Counted from the first letter of the stretch, positions 27,001-38,684 are shown. The stretch is DNA of 64,000 nt from Nissolia schottii (GCA_003254905.1 QANU01011901.1:1985367-2049366); one strand, 5' to 3'. Notes: generated by a model from the letters alone, not told the origin. Made by a program: numbers and translations.

Positions 27001-27240
27001 TAAGACATACGCATCGCAAGACAACTTTCGTTGGAAACAGGAAAAAGGCAAAAATCCACAGCTGTAAGCAGATCAAAGTTTACAACAAAAGAAAGAAAAA
27101 AAAATGCTTTTTCTCACACTCACACACAAAAAAAAATATTAGTAAACTATTTTGATGTTGATAACTTCTTTTTGGACTTTCAATCACTGAAAATTTCTCA
27201 AATCAGGTCTCAAGTTATTTTCCTTGAGTACAAACATCTA
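24012..27240. other. Intergenic region with CTGAAATCG-type hairpins
   Basis: The hydrolase 3' UTR probably occupies the first ~200 bases. No gene is supportable in the rest. A 16-bp direct repeat, TGAACATCCTAAAGAT, occurs at 25917 and 25948. Around 26098-26295 lies a cluster of TCTGAAATCGCCAC motifs and their complements, listed separately. Confidence 0.5.
26098..26295. repeat. Cluster of CTGAAATCG inverted repeats, possible MULE end fragment
   Basis: CTGAAATCGCC or a near variant appears at least four times, each followed by a complementary GATTTCAG or AATTTCAG. The best pair is GTCTGAAATCG at 26179-26189 and its perfect complement CGATTTCAGAC at 26200-26210. The same core motif lies in the termini of the MuDR-like element at 48.8-52.3 kb, so this is probably a relic of a related element (inference). 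Confidence 0.55.
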
Positions 27241-27559
27241 TAAAAAAAACCCATCTCTTTTTCGCTTGCCATTTGAGAACATTCTAGCTTTGCATGGTGG
27301 CCTGCAACTCTTAACTCCTTTGCTTCTTCAACCATCACCACTGCATTGGAACCCTCCTCCTGAGTAAACCCCACTACTTGTTCTTCTCTTTCTTCCATTA
27401 AAGTCTCGATTTTTTCCCCCTTCGAGAAAGTGGAACCTTTGTGCTTTTTAAGGGACTCTTTTGGACTGTTGTCTTCAAATGTACTAGCTTTTGTGGTTTT
27501 GGGAGCTGGATTTGGTTTTGGGGCATCTTGCTTAGCAACTTTCTTTTGGGAAGATTGTG
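27241..27559 (+). other. Probable 5' UTR of the PC-esterase gene
   Basis: An in-frame TAG at 27533-27535 blocks any longer reading frame upstream of the ATG at 27560. A 132-codon minus-strand ORF (27210-27608), rich in Lys, Glu, Ser and Pro, overlaps this region and the first codons of the gene. I regard it as chance. Confidence 0.4.
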
Positions 27560-29269
27560 ATGCCTGAGAAGGTGGAAACGAATCAATGGGGTGTGTGGTC
27601 CCTTCCAATACTTCAATGGCGTGTTGGGTTGCTCACAGCTCTGGTTTTTGTTGGAATGGTGGTTGTTTGGAGCATTGATGGCTGCACTGTCAAGAACGCC
27701 ATTCAAGCTTTGAGGCTTCGCCAAGATTACCTTTCTGTAAGGCCTAATTTCACTCATTCCCATCAAAATTTACCTTTTGTTGTCTCTCTGGATCAGAAAA
27801 CACACTTAGATAGTTCCCACAATGATGTTAGTTCTAGTTGGATTTCAAGTTATTTAGAGCCCAATTTGAGTTCACATCTGCTAGCTAGATGGTCAGCTCA
27901 TGGAGGTGAGCCTTGTAAGGATTCCAAGACTGTTGAGATTGCAATTCCTGGGTTGGATGGTGCTGGGGGTGTGGTGGAGCTTTCAGCTGGTGATGTTCAT
28001 GAGATTGGTTTCCAGGCTTTGGATGATTCTGGGAAGCCTCTCTGTGTTGGTGGTGATTACTTTGAGACTGATCTCTCAGGGGAATCGTGGAAATCTCGGC
28101 CTCTGGTGAAGGATTTCGGCAATGGCTCTTACTCTATTTCACTGCAAGTTCATCCTGATTTTGATGGGCTTTACAATCTCACCATTATCCTGCTTTATAG
28201 ACACTTTGAAGGCCTGAAATTCACCCCTTGGAGATTTGTTTATGACCGAGTGCTTCGAAATGTTGCTATCAGGTTCTACAAAGGTGGTGCTCGGTTGCCA
28301 GAACTGCAGGCTTGCAAAGCTTTTGATTTTGGCAGGGATGTGTGGTGTGGAAGGTGGACAAGGCATGGCAAGAGTGATGACTGTCTTATAGGCAATGATG
28401 GTAGGTACCGATGCCTAGCGCCGGATTTTCCTTGCAAAGCTCCATGGTGTGATGGTTCCTTGGGAGTTCTGGAGAGTAATGGTTGGGTGTACTCAACACA
28501 CTGCTCATTCAAAATGTATTCAGCTGAGTCTGCTTGGAATTGCTTGAAGGGTCGTTGGATTTTCTTCTGGGGTGATTCAAATCATGTTGACACGATTCGC
28601 AACATGCTCAATTTTGTCTTGGATTTGCCTGAGATACGTTCGGTCCCCAGGCGATTCGATATGAACTTCTCGAACCCTAAAGATCTGTCTCAAACTGTTA
28701 GGATCACAAGCATCTTCAATGGGCATTGGAATGAAACACAAAACTATCTGGGATTGGATTCTCTGAGGGATGAAGGGTTTCAAAATTTGTTGAAGAAGTT
28801 CTTCTCGGAAGACACAATTCCGGACACTGTGATCATGAACTCCGGCTTGCACGATGGAGTACATTGGCGTAACATAAGAGCATTTTCTGTTGGAGCAGAC
28901 TATGCAGCATCTTTCTGGGCTGATGTTATGAAGACAGTGAAACAAAGAGGGTTGGCATGGCCAAGAGTCTTCTACCGGACCACGGTCGCAACCGGTGGAT
29001 ATGCAAGATCGTTAGCATTTAATCCGAACAAGATGGAGGTGTTCAATGGTGTGTTCTTAGAGAAATTGAAGCAAGCCGGTGTTGTATCTGGCTTGATTGA
29101 TAACTTTGATTTGACGTTTCCATGGCATTTTGATAACCGATGCAACGATGGAGTTCACTATGGAAGGGCTCCGGCGAAGATGAAGTGGCGAGATGGCCAA
29201 ATCGGGCATCAATATTTTGTGGACATCATGTTAGCTCATGTCCTTCTCAATGCGCTATGTGCAACATAG
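27560..29269 (+). CDS. PC-esterase / NXPE-like type II membrane protein
   Basis: One uninterrupted frame of 569 codons, with the start at the first ATG after an upstream in-frame stop. A short cytoplasmic N-terminus is followed by a hydrophobic segment at about residues 19-40 (VGLLTALVFVGMVVVW), which suggests a type II anchor. Residues ~115-235 resemble a filamin/Ig-like repeat (VELSAGDVHEIGFQALDDSG, then NGSYSISLQV), the arrangement seen in NXPE proteins. The C-terminal PC-esterase domain has a GDS motif at Gly338-Ser340 (FFWGDSNH) and a DxxH motif at Asp530-His533 (NDGVHY), the expected Ser and Asp/His catalytic residues. Many Cys and several N-glycosylation sequons (NGS, NLT, NFS) fit a Golgi-lumenal location. 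It lacks the DCxHWCLPG signature of true TBL proteins. A role in acyl transfer to, or removal from, polysaccharides is family inference; the substrate is unknown. Confidence 0.85.
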   Translation: MPEKVETNQWGVWSLPILQWRVGLLTALVFVGMVVVWSIDGCTVKNAIQALRLRQDYLSVRPNFTHSHQNLPFVVSLDQKTHLDSSHNDVSSSWISSYLEPNLSSHLLARWSAHGGEPCKDSKTVEIAIPGLDGAGGVVELSAGDVHEIGFQALDDSGKPLCVGGDYFETDLSGESWKSRPLVKDFGNGSYSISLQVHPDFDGLYNLTIILLYRHFEGLKFTPWRFVYDRVLRNVAIRFYKGGARLPELQACKAFDFGRDVWCGRWTRHGKSDDCLIGNDGRYRCLAPDFPCKAPWCDGSLGVLESNGWVYSTHCSFKMYSAESAWNCLKGRWIFFWGDSNHVDTIRNMLNFVLDLPEIRSVPRRFDMNFSNPKDLSQTVRITSIFNGHWNETQNYLGLDSLRDEGFQNLLKKFFSEDTIPDTVIMNSGLHDGVHWRNIRAFSVGADYAASFWADVMKTVKQRGLAWPRVFYRTTVATGGYARSLAFNPNKMEVFNGVFLEKLKQAGVVSGLIDNFDLTFPWHFDNRCNDGVHYGRAPAKMKWRDGQIGHQYFVDIMLAHVLLNALCAT

Positions 29270-31827
29270 CCAAGCAGCTTCAGCTAAAAGAGTTTGTGCT
29301 TGGATTAAGATTTATTGAGGTAGCTTCCACCATGTTTGGATTCTTGCTTTTTCTGTAAAATTAGGTTTGGCATTCTTTATTTCTCATAGAATATTTGTTT
29401 ACGTGCGATTATGTATACACGAGATTGTTCCACTTGTAGATTAGCAGAGGATTTTAAACTCCTCAAAATACATTTTACTATTGGTAATCAATATCATAGA
29501 TCAAAGGCTATTTTGCACTTTTCTTATTTTGTTTCTGAGGGCTTAAAATCAAAGCATTAGTGTTGTGACTTGCATCTATATATAAAGGGCTTGTGGTTAG
29601 TTTCCTTATGTTGCATAGATAGCTTTTCTGCCTTAACTTTTCCACCCCATTTCCTTTTTCTATGGCAAGCCTGCCATGGTTGCCCCATAATACATCTTTC
29701 TGTTTCTGGTTTCTTTTTCCCTTTTTTAGTTGCTTAAGAAGTAAACATACATGAAGAATGCTATTGGTAACTTAAAATGGAGAAACTTTTTGTAGTTTCC
29801 TTCAAGGCTTTCTTCCTCCCAAATATATAAACAACCAATGAATATTTAAATTTGCTGACAAGTTGCTCAACTTACAGCAGAAGGATTTTACCCATCTGTC
29901 AGGGGGAAAGAGACCAAAAGATTGTGCAAATTTGAGAGAACAGAAGTTAGTTTTATTTAATTTTTTTATCTATTAATTCTTGAAAGAGAGTTAATGACTC
30001 ATTAATAAATGTTGGAAATAAGAATGCGTTCATTTATTAATGTTATGCATTTTGTGAAAATTTACCATCATACATCTCAACTAATCAAGGTTCTGGTTCC
30101 ACTGCATTCCTAACCTATTTGGCACATCTAAGGGACTTGAATTTCCTGATCCAACTCAAATTTTGAATATCGTGATTTAATTGTAAAGTATATTGATAAA
30201 AAAATTGTAAAGTATATTATTATATTAGAAAATTTAATTACTCCCTCCCTTCTCCAATAACTTTCAGCATTTCAAATTTTGGTATTTTTATCAATAATTG
30301 TCCACTTTCTAGATCTAGACAATATTAATTACTTTTTTTTGTCATATCTTTGTTAAATAAACTTATCAATAAAATATTAAACGAGATAAAAAAGCAAAAT
30401 AAAGGTATTAAATAGAGATAATTTTGTAAAGTAATTTTATTTCAATCATTTTTTTTAAATGAAAGTGGACAATTAATTAAGAAGGCTCTTGTGTACCGGG
30501 AAGGAAGTGATATTCTCTAAATAGAGAATATAGTTTAGCCTTGGTTGTGAGTACTTGATCAAAACCCAAAATACATAAAAAAAAATTAAATTAAATTAAA
30601 GCCAACTATTTTCCTTCGAGGCATTTTCCCCCCTTGGGTGGGTCTTTGAGCTAAGTAAACTGCATTTTGCAATATATTGCTATGGTTTTGCTGGTCATTG
30701 TTCAAACGTTTAGGCCTATACTTGTGTGGGCTTTTAAAACAAAATGGTAGTTTTCTACCAAAAACAAATACAGATCAGGGATGCAACAGTTTTGCTTTAT
30801 ACAATTTTTAAAGGGAAAATACAATAACTTTCTTTTTGACTCATGTAACCTTTTAATATTTCGACGAAGTGTAATGTAATTGTATCCAAACTGTCGGATC
30901 CTTTGGGACCATAATGGTAATTATATTTCTACTTTTTTTAAGTTACAATCTTGGATTTTATTTTGTCACCTTTGTAAGCTTGTCTTTGTTAATATTTTTT
31001 TTGGTAACTCAATTGGGTTTTTAATGGGTAGTTCTTGAACTAAAATTTAAGTGTGAGATTAATTTTATTCAAGTTTCTTTAAATTTTAATGCTCTCTTTT
31101 AGTTAAAGTAATCCAACATTTGTTTGATGTAGATTGGAACGTGTAGGTGTGCCATGTTTTCAGAGAAGCTAATTTCTAAAATAATGTTATAGCTAAGCAT
31201 AGTCATGAGTTATCCTTAGGTATTCGTATTTTTTCCGTTGTTTTGAATTTTATTTTTCTTATCTTGTTAGTGTTCCTTTTTTTTTTTTTTTGGTATAATG
31301 GGGTTGTATTTTTTTAATTTGTTGGAAGTTTTAGCCCGTCGTTTATACCAAAATAAAATGTATCTAAATAGTAAAAATCCTATGTATTTTATGAACATTT
31401 TTTAATGCAGGTATAATTTCTACAAGTGTGATAAAATAAAAAGGAAAAGGAAAACTTTCGGAAAAATATTTTGAATTAAAATAAATAAACTCAATTAATT
31501 TATAAAAACAGTCTCAAGAATAAAAGATTTTGTATCATTAATCAATTTTCTTAAAATGATAAATAGTGGTAAAATACTTAAATAGAACCTTAATCTGAAC
31601 AGGTGGACGGTGGTTTGATTGCAGACATAGAAGCTAAATAACAAAAGCAAGTAAGTACCGATTATTTACCATAAACTTTCTTTTCCCCATATTTTATTTA
31701 AAAAGATTCAATTTGATAGCTAAGATTATGAAGAGTGGAGAAGAGGATAGTGTTGAGAAGGCTATCTCAATTAATTTTGATATGATTTCATAAACTTCAA
31801 AGTTATTGATTGGTAGGTACTGAAGTG
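29270..31827. other. Intergenic, no supportable gene
   Basis: The first few hundred bases are probably the 3' UTR of the PC-esterase gene. The rest is AT-rich with no domain-bearing frame. Sequence just before 31828 should contain the promoter and 5' UTR of the VTT gene, but no clear TATA box was identified. Confidence 0.5.
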
Positions 31828-34800
31828 ATGGCTTTAACGTGGACCTTTGCTCTCACTGTCACTTTTGTGCTTCTCCTTGTTGCAGCTCTCGTTTCTGCTT
31901 CTTTTTCTTCCCCGGTTCAAAAGGTTCCTTTTTTTTCTTCTTTATCATTCTAGTTTTTTCTTATTTGAAATGTGTAAAACCGTGTACAATGTTTAGTCTA
32001 GTTATAAAAAACAGGAGTATCAATGGAAATTAACGATTCTGTTTAAATTTGGTGGCATCTCTCAAGTTATAACATAGTGAGCTAGTTTTACATTTGGGAT
32101 CCCTTCTTCCTTGTTCTGTTCATGCATGCAAACCGCAATGCCACTTTTATAGTGTTGTTCTTTATAACAGTTAACCACATTTGGATTTGCATTCCTTAAA
32201 GTTTATCCAAACATTCTGGCTACGGAGAGATTTTGAACCTTTTCCTCCTGTTTTTGCTATAATACAGATTCTGAAGGATTTCTTGACTTGGGTTGATCGT
32301 GATCTTGGGCCATGGGGTCCACTTGCTCTGTAAGTTAATTTTAATTTCTGGCCTTAAAATTTCTTATCTGCTAACTATCTCTTTTTTTTTTTTTTTTAAC
32401 GAATTTAGGGACTCTTGTTTGTTTGATGATTTTCAGGGTACTTGCTTACATTCCATTGACTGTCTTGGCTGTTCCAGCTTCTGTACTTACTGTAAGAAAA
32501 CTTTGTTATCCTGACATTATAAACATTTCACTCAGTGTTTGTTAGAGATAAATTTGTTAAGTTACCTTACTTAATACTGAATGTTCAGCTTGGTGGCGGT
32601 TATCTTTTTGGGGTTACGGTTGGCTTTGTCGCTGATTCGATTGGTGCAACTGTTGGTGCTGGAGCTGCATTTCTTCTTGGTAGAACAGTGAGTTTTTCAA
32701 GTTTTGCATTTATTAGTAGTTCTCAAATTAAAAGGGTAAGGAGTTAGTTAATGTTTTGTTCTTCTTGATTAGTGGAAGATGCACTCTCTCTGCCGCTCTC
32801 TTTCATCGTTTAAATGATTGTTGAAATTTCCTCTGCCTTTCAGTTGGTTGCATATTGGTCTGCTTCTGTATTGTGATATAGTTCTTTGTTTCCTTTGAGG
32901 TATGTTCACATATTTTTCCACTTGTGCAGGTTGGGAAGTCACTTGTTGTTTCTAGGTTGAAGGATTATCCGAAGTTTAGATATGTGGCAATAGCAATTCA
33001 AAGTTCTGGCTTTAAGGTTTGTAGACTTCATATTGATTCAAGCTTTATCATATCCATTTCTTTGTTTTAGGGATCAGACAGCATCTTATTTTTTATGACA
33101 ATATCGTTATCATATTTCTAGGCAATTACTAATCCTTGCTTAAGAAGGCTAGTATTCTGATAGGTCTTTGCTTAATCATGTTTTCATTTGTGACTAGGCA
33201 TTCCTTTGTTATTTTTTCTCAACCTAATATCTTACTCTTTTTGAATCTCCTCATCTGTCTACAGATTGTGTTACTGCTTCGGCTTGTTCCCGTATTACCA
33301 TTTAGCATGCTAAATTACCTTCTGGCTGTGACTCCTGTTTCATTAGGGGAATACTTGCTGGCTTCTTGGTTAGGAATGATGGTATCTACTTCACCCCTGA
33401 TCAATTATATACCGGAGACTTACTCTTGCAATAAAATTACGTTTTCATGTTTTACGAAATTGAAAATTGTTGAGCACGAATTGGATTTCCATTTTGTAGT
33501 CACTTTCTTGTAGTCTATTTAAAAAATAGCCTTTCTTGTTGATTGTCTGTAGTGCTGCACTGCAAACACATTGCGTATGAATGTGGATAATGGCTATCAT
33601 TAAACTTTAAAAATGCTGTGTAAAAACTTTGAAAAATTGAGATCAGTTGATTTAGGATGGAATGTGTTTTTGATTGTGTTTGTGCCTTGTTGTGCTAAGA
33701 CGGTTCGAAAATGCATTCTACTAATAATCAACATGGATTGATATGCCCGCTACTTAGGCTCTATGAAGATATTACATAAAATTAAGATCTTAAAAAAGGA
33801 GCTCTTAAAATGAAGTATGATTGTTGGTTGCATGCCTGTGAACAAATTGAAATCCCCCATAAGGTTCCGTAGTCTCATTCTGTTGTAATTGCTGTTACAA
33901 TTTTTGTTCAACTCAACAATTAGTGCACCCTTTCTCATGCTGTCATCATCGGTAGAAACTGCACTTTGCGCTATAAACTAAGGTCTAGGTGTTCTTAATT
34001 TCTTATCATAGATGGCATTCTAGTTGCAGCAGTGTCATAATACATCCAATATTGTAACTTGTTATTGTTGCAGCCACTAACACTGGCACTTGTATATTTT
34101 GGAACAACCCTCAAAGATATATCTGATGTGACACATGGTTGGGGTGCATTGTCAAAGACTCATTGGGTAAGAGATGCTATCCTTTAAGGGCTTCGTGTTA
34201 GCCCTGCTTTATCTATTCCTTGTTTATGAACATCTAAGATTCCTTGGAGAGTGCATCTTTCAATGTTTTTAGACTGGATCAAATAGATGGGCTTCTATCT
34301 CATACTATTATTTTCAGTAGATATAACATATGTTTCTTTCTCTTTCGGATGCAGGCTTTCATCATTCTTAGCCTAGTAATATCTGGTAAGCAAGGTTGTC
34401 AAACTAGAGAGTTTAAGTAAACTCGTGGAGTCTAAACAAATTCGAATCGTAAACTCGTATAAATTTACATACATAAAAAAATGTTATAAGCAATACAATT
34501 AGGAACTAAACTTGATTAAATATTGTATTTATAATTGAAATTGAATAATGTTAACTTTAAATTAAATTAATGAAAGAAATATCATAAAATACACCTTAAT
34601 GCATGACACTTAGTGGATATGTCATACTTTATTCAGTATCTGTATTATTTTATAGTTCAATAAAGCATATCTCAATTATGATAAATATATGAAATTAACT
34701 AAATAAACTCAATATATATTATTTAATATAAACAAAGTTAGGTAAGTATCTAACAAAATTACAAAATTTGCACATTTTGAAGTAAACCCGTAGGTAGATT

Positions 34801-35586
34801 TTGACTCGTAAACTCGCTAGTAGAATCGAGAGTTTACTTAAACTCGTACGAGTTTGCCAAAAATGAGTTTACATAAGTGTTAACTCGTTTTGTGTAGTAA
34901 AATCGTAAACTTGTAAGAGTTTACGAGTTAACTCGAGAGTTTAACAACCATGCTAGTAAGTTTCATTATTTCTTGACATAAATAGAGAATATGAAGGTCT
35001 TATTATTATAAATAAATGCAGAATACAAATACATATTAATTGCTCGTGCCAATGCCATGGCTTCTTGTGCACAGCAACAACCCCTTATTATTATAATCCG
35101 TTGTTTGTTGTATGTTGCTTGTTTCGTGTGCAACATGCACAATATTTAAAATGGGACCAGATTTTAAAGTTTAGTCTCCTCATGATTAAGGGCAAATAGA
35201 AATGTGTGGCCTTCAATTGTTCATGTGGTTTGTGCTTAAATTGTTTTGAATTTTGAACAGGTTTTGGGACCGTAATGAGTTGTGTCAGAAATGAAGCTTT
35301 TAACTTACACTAGTTCTTGTATGGTTAACTATAGATCATAATGATACGTTTCTTGAGCTTGAAAAAGTGGATTGAATTAGAGGAATAATATCTTTTCTCT
35401 GATTTGCAACGCTGAAGAAGTGTTTTTGGGTTATGTGCAGTGGTTCTGATGATATGGGTAACTAAAGTTGCCAAGTCAGCTTTAGATAAAGCCTTGGCTG
35501 AATGTGAAGAAATAGAGGGCACTACATCTTCCCCAGAGTTACTCACTGATTTCTCTGCAGATCTCAATCAGCCTCTCATAAGATAG
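31828..35586 (+). CDS. VTT-domain (SNARE-associated Golgi / DedA-like) membrane protein
   Basis: Nine exons: 31828-31923, 32268-32329, 32437-32491, 32589-32687, 32930-33016, 33265-33381, 34074-34166, 34355-34385 and 35441-35586. They total 261 residues with consistent phases. An N-terminal hydrophobic segment (FALTVTFVLLLVAALVSA) precedes the VTT core. That core has VLAYIPLTVLAVPASVLT, then LGGGYLFGVTVGF from residue 72, a small-residue stretch ending FLLGRTVGKSLV, and IVLLLRLVPVLPFSMLNYLL. The last exon adds a final membrane segment and the tail DLNQPLIR. Relatives (TVP38, TMEM41B, VMP1, bacterial DedA) act in ER/Golgi membrane and lipid handling, some as scramblases; the plant role is inferred. 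Intron 8 begins at 34386 and contains Mutator-type copy 4 immediately after the donor. Exon 1 ends at a poor donor (AAG|GTTCCT). Counterpart from memory: AT5G19070. Confidence 0.9.
34392..34952. mobile_element. Mutator-type non-autonomous element, copy 4 (561 bp), inside intron 8 of the VTT gene
   Basis: It starts AAGGTTGTCAAACTAGAGAG and ends AGTTTAACAACCATG. Flanks are CTGGTAAGC (34383-34391) and CTAGTAAGT (34953-34961), matching at 7 of 9 positions. The left flank includes the last three bases of exon 8 and its splice donor, so insertion copied the donor to the far side of the element. The interior is very similar to copies 2 and 3. Confidence 0.88.
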
Positions 35587-36731
35587 ATCAGGCTGAAGAC
35601 AACCATGGAAAGTAAAATCTGTGTGTGAATATTCAATTCTTTCTTCCTCCTTCCATAGTCAGTCATTTGTACAGTTTAACATTAGAAATGTAGGTTGTGA
35701 CATAAATGGTTAATCATATCATTATTGCATGTCTAACGGCAGAAAAGTGCATGATATGAACCATTCCTGATTCTTTCTGTTTGTTCTGTACTCTCTTTTT
35801 TTTTTCTCTAATTCTCCGAAAAGGAACAAAGATCACAGTGACCCCAAATTGTTTTGTACTTTTTAATCTGAATTGTGACTTCTTGTGGATGCTCTAATTT
35901 CTGTTCTCTTTCAACTAAGCAGGGACACAACGACTGCTTCTATTTCATTTGAATATTTGACGGTTGGCATTTAAAAAAGGTTGGAATTATTAGGCCTAGA
36001 ATAACTAACGCTAAGAAAAAATAAAAATAAGAAATAGTATTGTTTAAGCATATTCAATCTCTGTAGTTTAAATTCTTTTGTAGAAAAAGATGTTTGACCC
36101 ATGCAGTGACAAGACTTTGTTTTTTAACATTGTAATCTCTGTCAGCAACCAGCAGTAACCACCATATATATATGACCTGTTCCAACCAACAGTACCTGGT
36201 CCACTGTCTCACAATGAAATGTAATAAAAAATAATAGTTAAGGGCTCAGTACACACCAAATAGAAAAGGAGAAGAAAGCATTACTTAATGCGNTGATAAA
36301 GGTGAGGCAACATGATAATGAGACCTCATCATGAATCTTTGAATGCCCTTTTTCTGGTGCCAATATACAATGGTTTCTACAAATGAAAAAGCCATCCTCC
36401 CTAGCAATTTTACAATGTTTGCCTCTCCGAGATAACTTTTTCTGCTTTCTCATTGCTGAATCTTGGGGCTTAAGGGACCCCACCAATTCCTTGATAGAAG
36501 GGCTAAACAATATTCTTTGTTCGTGTGAGGTTTCTAAAGTGATACTCTCTACACATTCTGATTTATGTTATTATATGATCATATCATAGAGCCTCAGAAA
36601 AAGCTCACCAAACTCTCTTGGGGTGAGCCACAAGAAAGACTATAAAATAAAGCCTTGATTCCCCCAAATAACTCTATTTATGTACTTAGTGAAGTTTCTA
36701 TAGCACGAAAACATATATTGCTTGGAAACTG
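35587..36731. other. Intergenic: VTT gene 3' UTR and upstream region of the small unknown gene
   Basis: No additional gene is supportable. The sequence includes an ambiguous base at 36293. Short ORFs on both strands between 36238 and 36589 overlap and show no family features. Confidence 0.5.
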
Positions 36732-37220
36732 ATGGCCAGGAACAAGAAGCAGGTCAAGTCCCTGATGGGGAAAGTGCAAGGTTTGAGCCTTCTGTCTCTT
36801 GGCGGCTGCTTTGATAGCTGCCGCGACCACAGTCAAGGCTCCGGATTCGGGACAAGGATATGGAACCTCAGCGATCGTCCAGTGGAGCTGCAAATAAGGG
36901 TGGGAACAATACTGAAGAAGATTCACACATTGAAGCCAGGGTGTTCTAAGAGAGTGAAATGTAAAGACATATATAAGGCATATATGCCTGGTAGGAGTGA
37001 CAGTGCTGGTGGGAACTTGAAGAACTTGTTATATTACTATGATGAAACTTGCCACCCTTATATGTGGATCCAAGACACAGGGTGTGATTCCTTGAGGATG
37101 GTTAAGCAGCAGTATATTAGTCTTGAGCATCTGAGGGATTCTTCTGAGATCAGAATCTTCAGGGATCATCAGAGAGGTTGCATATCGGTTCACAAGAGAA
37201 CCAGGCCAGATTTCTGCTGA
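36732..37220 (+). CDS. Conserved plant protein of unknown function, 162 residues
   Basis: A single intronless frame starts at ATG 36732 (MARNKKQVKSLMGKVQG) and ends at the stop 37218-37220. It has a basic N-terminus, a Cys-containing segment (LSLGGCFDSCRD), then FGTRIWNLSDRPVELQIRVG and TILKKIHTLKPGCSKRVKCK. A central YYYDETCHPYMWIQDTG and a basic C-terminal part (ISVHKRTRPDFC) follow. The charge pattern, even composition and use of ordinary plant codons argue that it is a real gene; I recall similar short proteins in other dicots annotated as uncharacterised. There is no signal peptide or membrane segment. I do not assign a function. Confidence 0.75.
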   Translation: MARNKKQVKSLMGKVQGLSLLSLGGCFDSCRDHSQGSGFGTRIWNLSDRPVELQIRVGTILKKIHTLKPGCSKRVKCKDIYKAYMPGRSDSAGGNLKNLLYYYDETCHPYMWIQDTGCDSLRMVKQQYISLEHLRDSSEIRIFRDHQRGCISVHKRTRPDFC

Positions 37221-38171
37221 TTTTGTTTTGAATTTGACTCTTATCTTCTAAAGTTTGTTTGTCATGAGTTGGAAGTGACATTTTTGTTTCTTGGATTTTG
37301 ATTTCATTGTGGGTTCGTTTTGTTTTTATCTATTTTCTTTACAGAGTGCAATTAATTGCACAATGCAATGGTCCATGATCATGTCTATATTTCGTGTACT
37401 GAAAGCACAAGCTGCACATGATGTGGTTTTCTGTTATAACTGTTAGTTATCCTGTTTTGCTGTTAGTTAAAGGGGGTAATGTTGCAGATCATGGAAGCCA
37501 GTGAATTTAAGGTGATACGTGCCTAATGATAATTAAAAAACTTGGGGCTAATCAAAATAATCAAGCAAGGAATTATCTCCGATCGAACAAAGTTAAAAAC
37601 AATTCTGTGTACTCTGCCTGAACAATAATCTCCATGTGTGTTTGGTATGAGATAAAAATGCTAAAGAAATTTTCATAGATTTTACCCCATACCCAAACAC
37701 CTCATTATATCAGTTTTGGGGTACAGTTTAACGTTAAAATTTATGTTTGGCACTTCGTTTCTACCCAAAATGAAGACCAGGGATCACAACATTCCTTGAT
37801 TTTGGGATCCGATACTATTGCCCGATCGAAAGGGGAGATCACCCATTCACCCTTACCTGCTTGGGCGATGACCATAAATTGCAGCCAGTAAAATTAACTT
37901 ATTTAATTGTACCAAAGAAATAACTTATTCAAGATCAAAACAATAGACACACTTAAAAAACCCTTCTGCTCAATCACTAGACTGATTGATTCTGTAGACA
38001 TAGTGGACACTGAACACTTCTGTATTTGCAAAGTAAATCTTGACATAAATTACAAAGCTCAGTGTGATGAAGCAGCAAGTTGTTCCTTTTCTTTTTCCAA
38101 TGGCTTTTTAATTATGTATTTTTCCAATTTGGATTTACAATGAATGAATAGAGAAATAGCTGCTGTTCAAT
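37221..38171. other. Intergenic between two convergent genes
   Basis: Contains the probable 3' UTR of the small unknown gene. Beyond copy 5 on the right lies the 3' end of the ARF-related GTPase gene; any native 3' UTR of that gene interrupted by the transposon would be here, on the minus strand. No other gene is visible. Confidence 0.45.
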
Positions 38172-38180
38172 GGAAAGACC

Positions 38181-38684
38181 AAGGTTGTCAAACTCGAGAA
38201 TTTAAATAAACTCGTGAATGCTCAACAAACTCGAATCGTAAACTCGTAAGAATTTACATATGTAAAAAATATGTTATAAGCAATATAATTAGGAATTAAA
38301 CATGATTAACTTTTGTATTCATAATTGACATTGAATAATATTAACGTTAAAATAAAATAAATAAAAAAAATATCATAAAATATACATTAATGCATGACAT
38401 TTAGTTATACCATACTTTATTCTGTTCATGTATTACTTTATAGTTTGATATTGTCTAACACACACAAAGTCAATTAAGTATCTAAAAAAGTTACCAAATT
38501 TATACATCTTGAGGTAAACTCGTAAATAGATTTTAACTCGTAAACTCATTAGTAAAATCGAGAGTTTACTTAAACTCGTATGAGTTTACCAAAAAAGAGT
38601 TTACATGAGTGTTAACTCGTTTTGTATAGTGAAATCGTAAACTCGTAAGAGTTTACGAATTAACTCAAGAGTTTAATAACCATG
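38181..38684. mobile_element. Mutator-type non-autonomous element, copy 5 (504 bp)
   Basis: It starts AAGGTTGTCAAACTCGAGAA and ends GTTTAATAACCATG. The perfect 9-bp direct repeat GGAAAGACC lies at 38172-38180 and 38685-38693. It is shorter and more diverged internally than copies 2-4. It lies three bases beyond the stop codon of the minus-strand GTPase gene, so it occupies that gene's 3' UTR. Confidence 0.9.

Noticed and set aside
27210-27608. 132-codon minus-strand ORF overlapping the start of the PC-esterase gene
   Set aside because: Low-complexity Lys/Glu/Ser/Pro composition, no domain, and no promoter visible. Most simply a chance frame in a 5' UTR.
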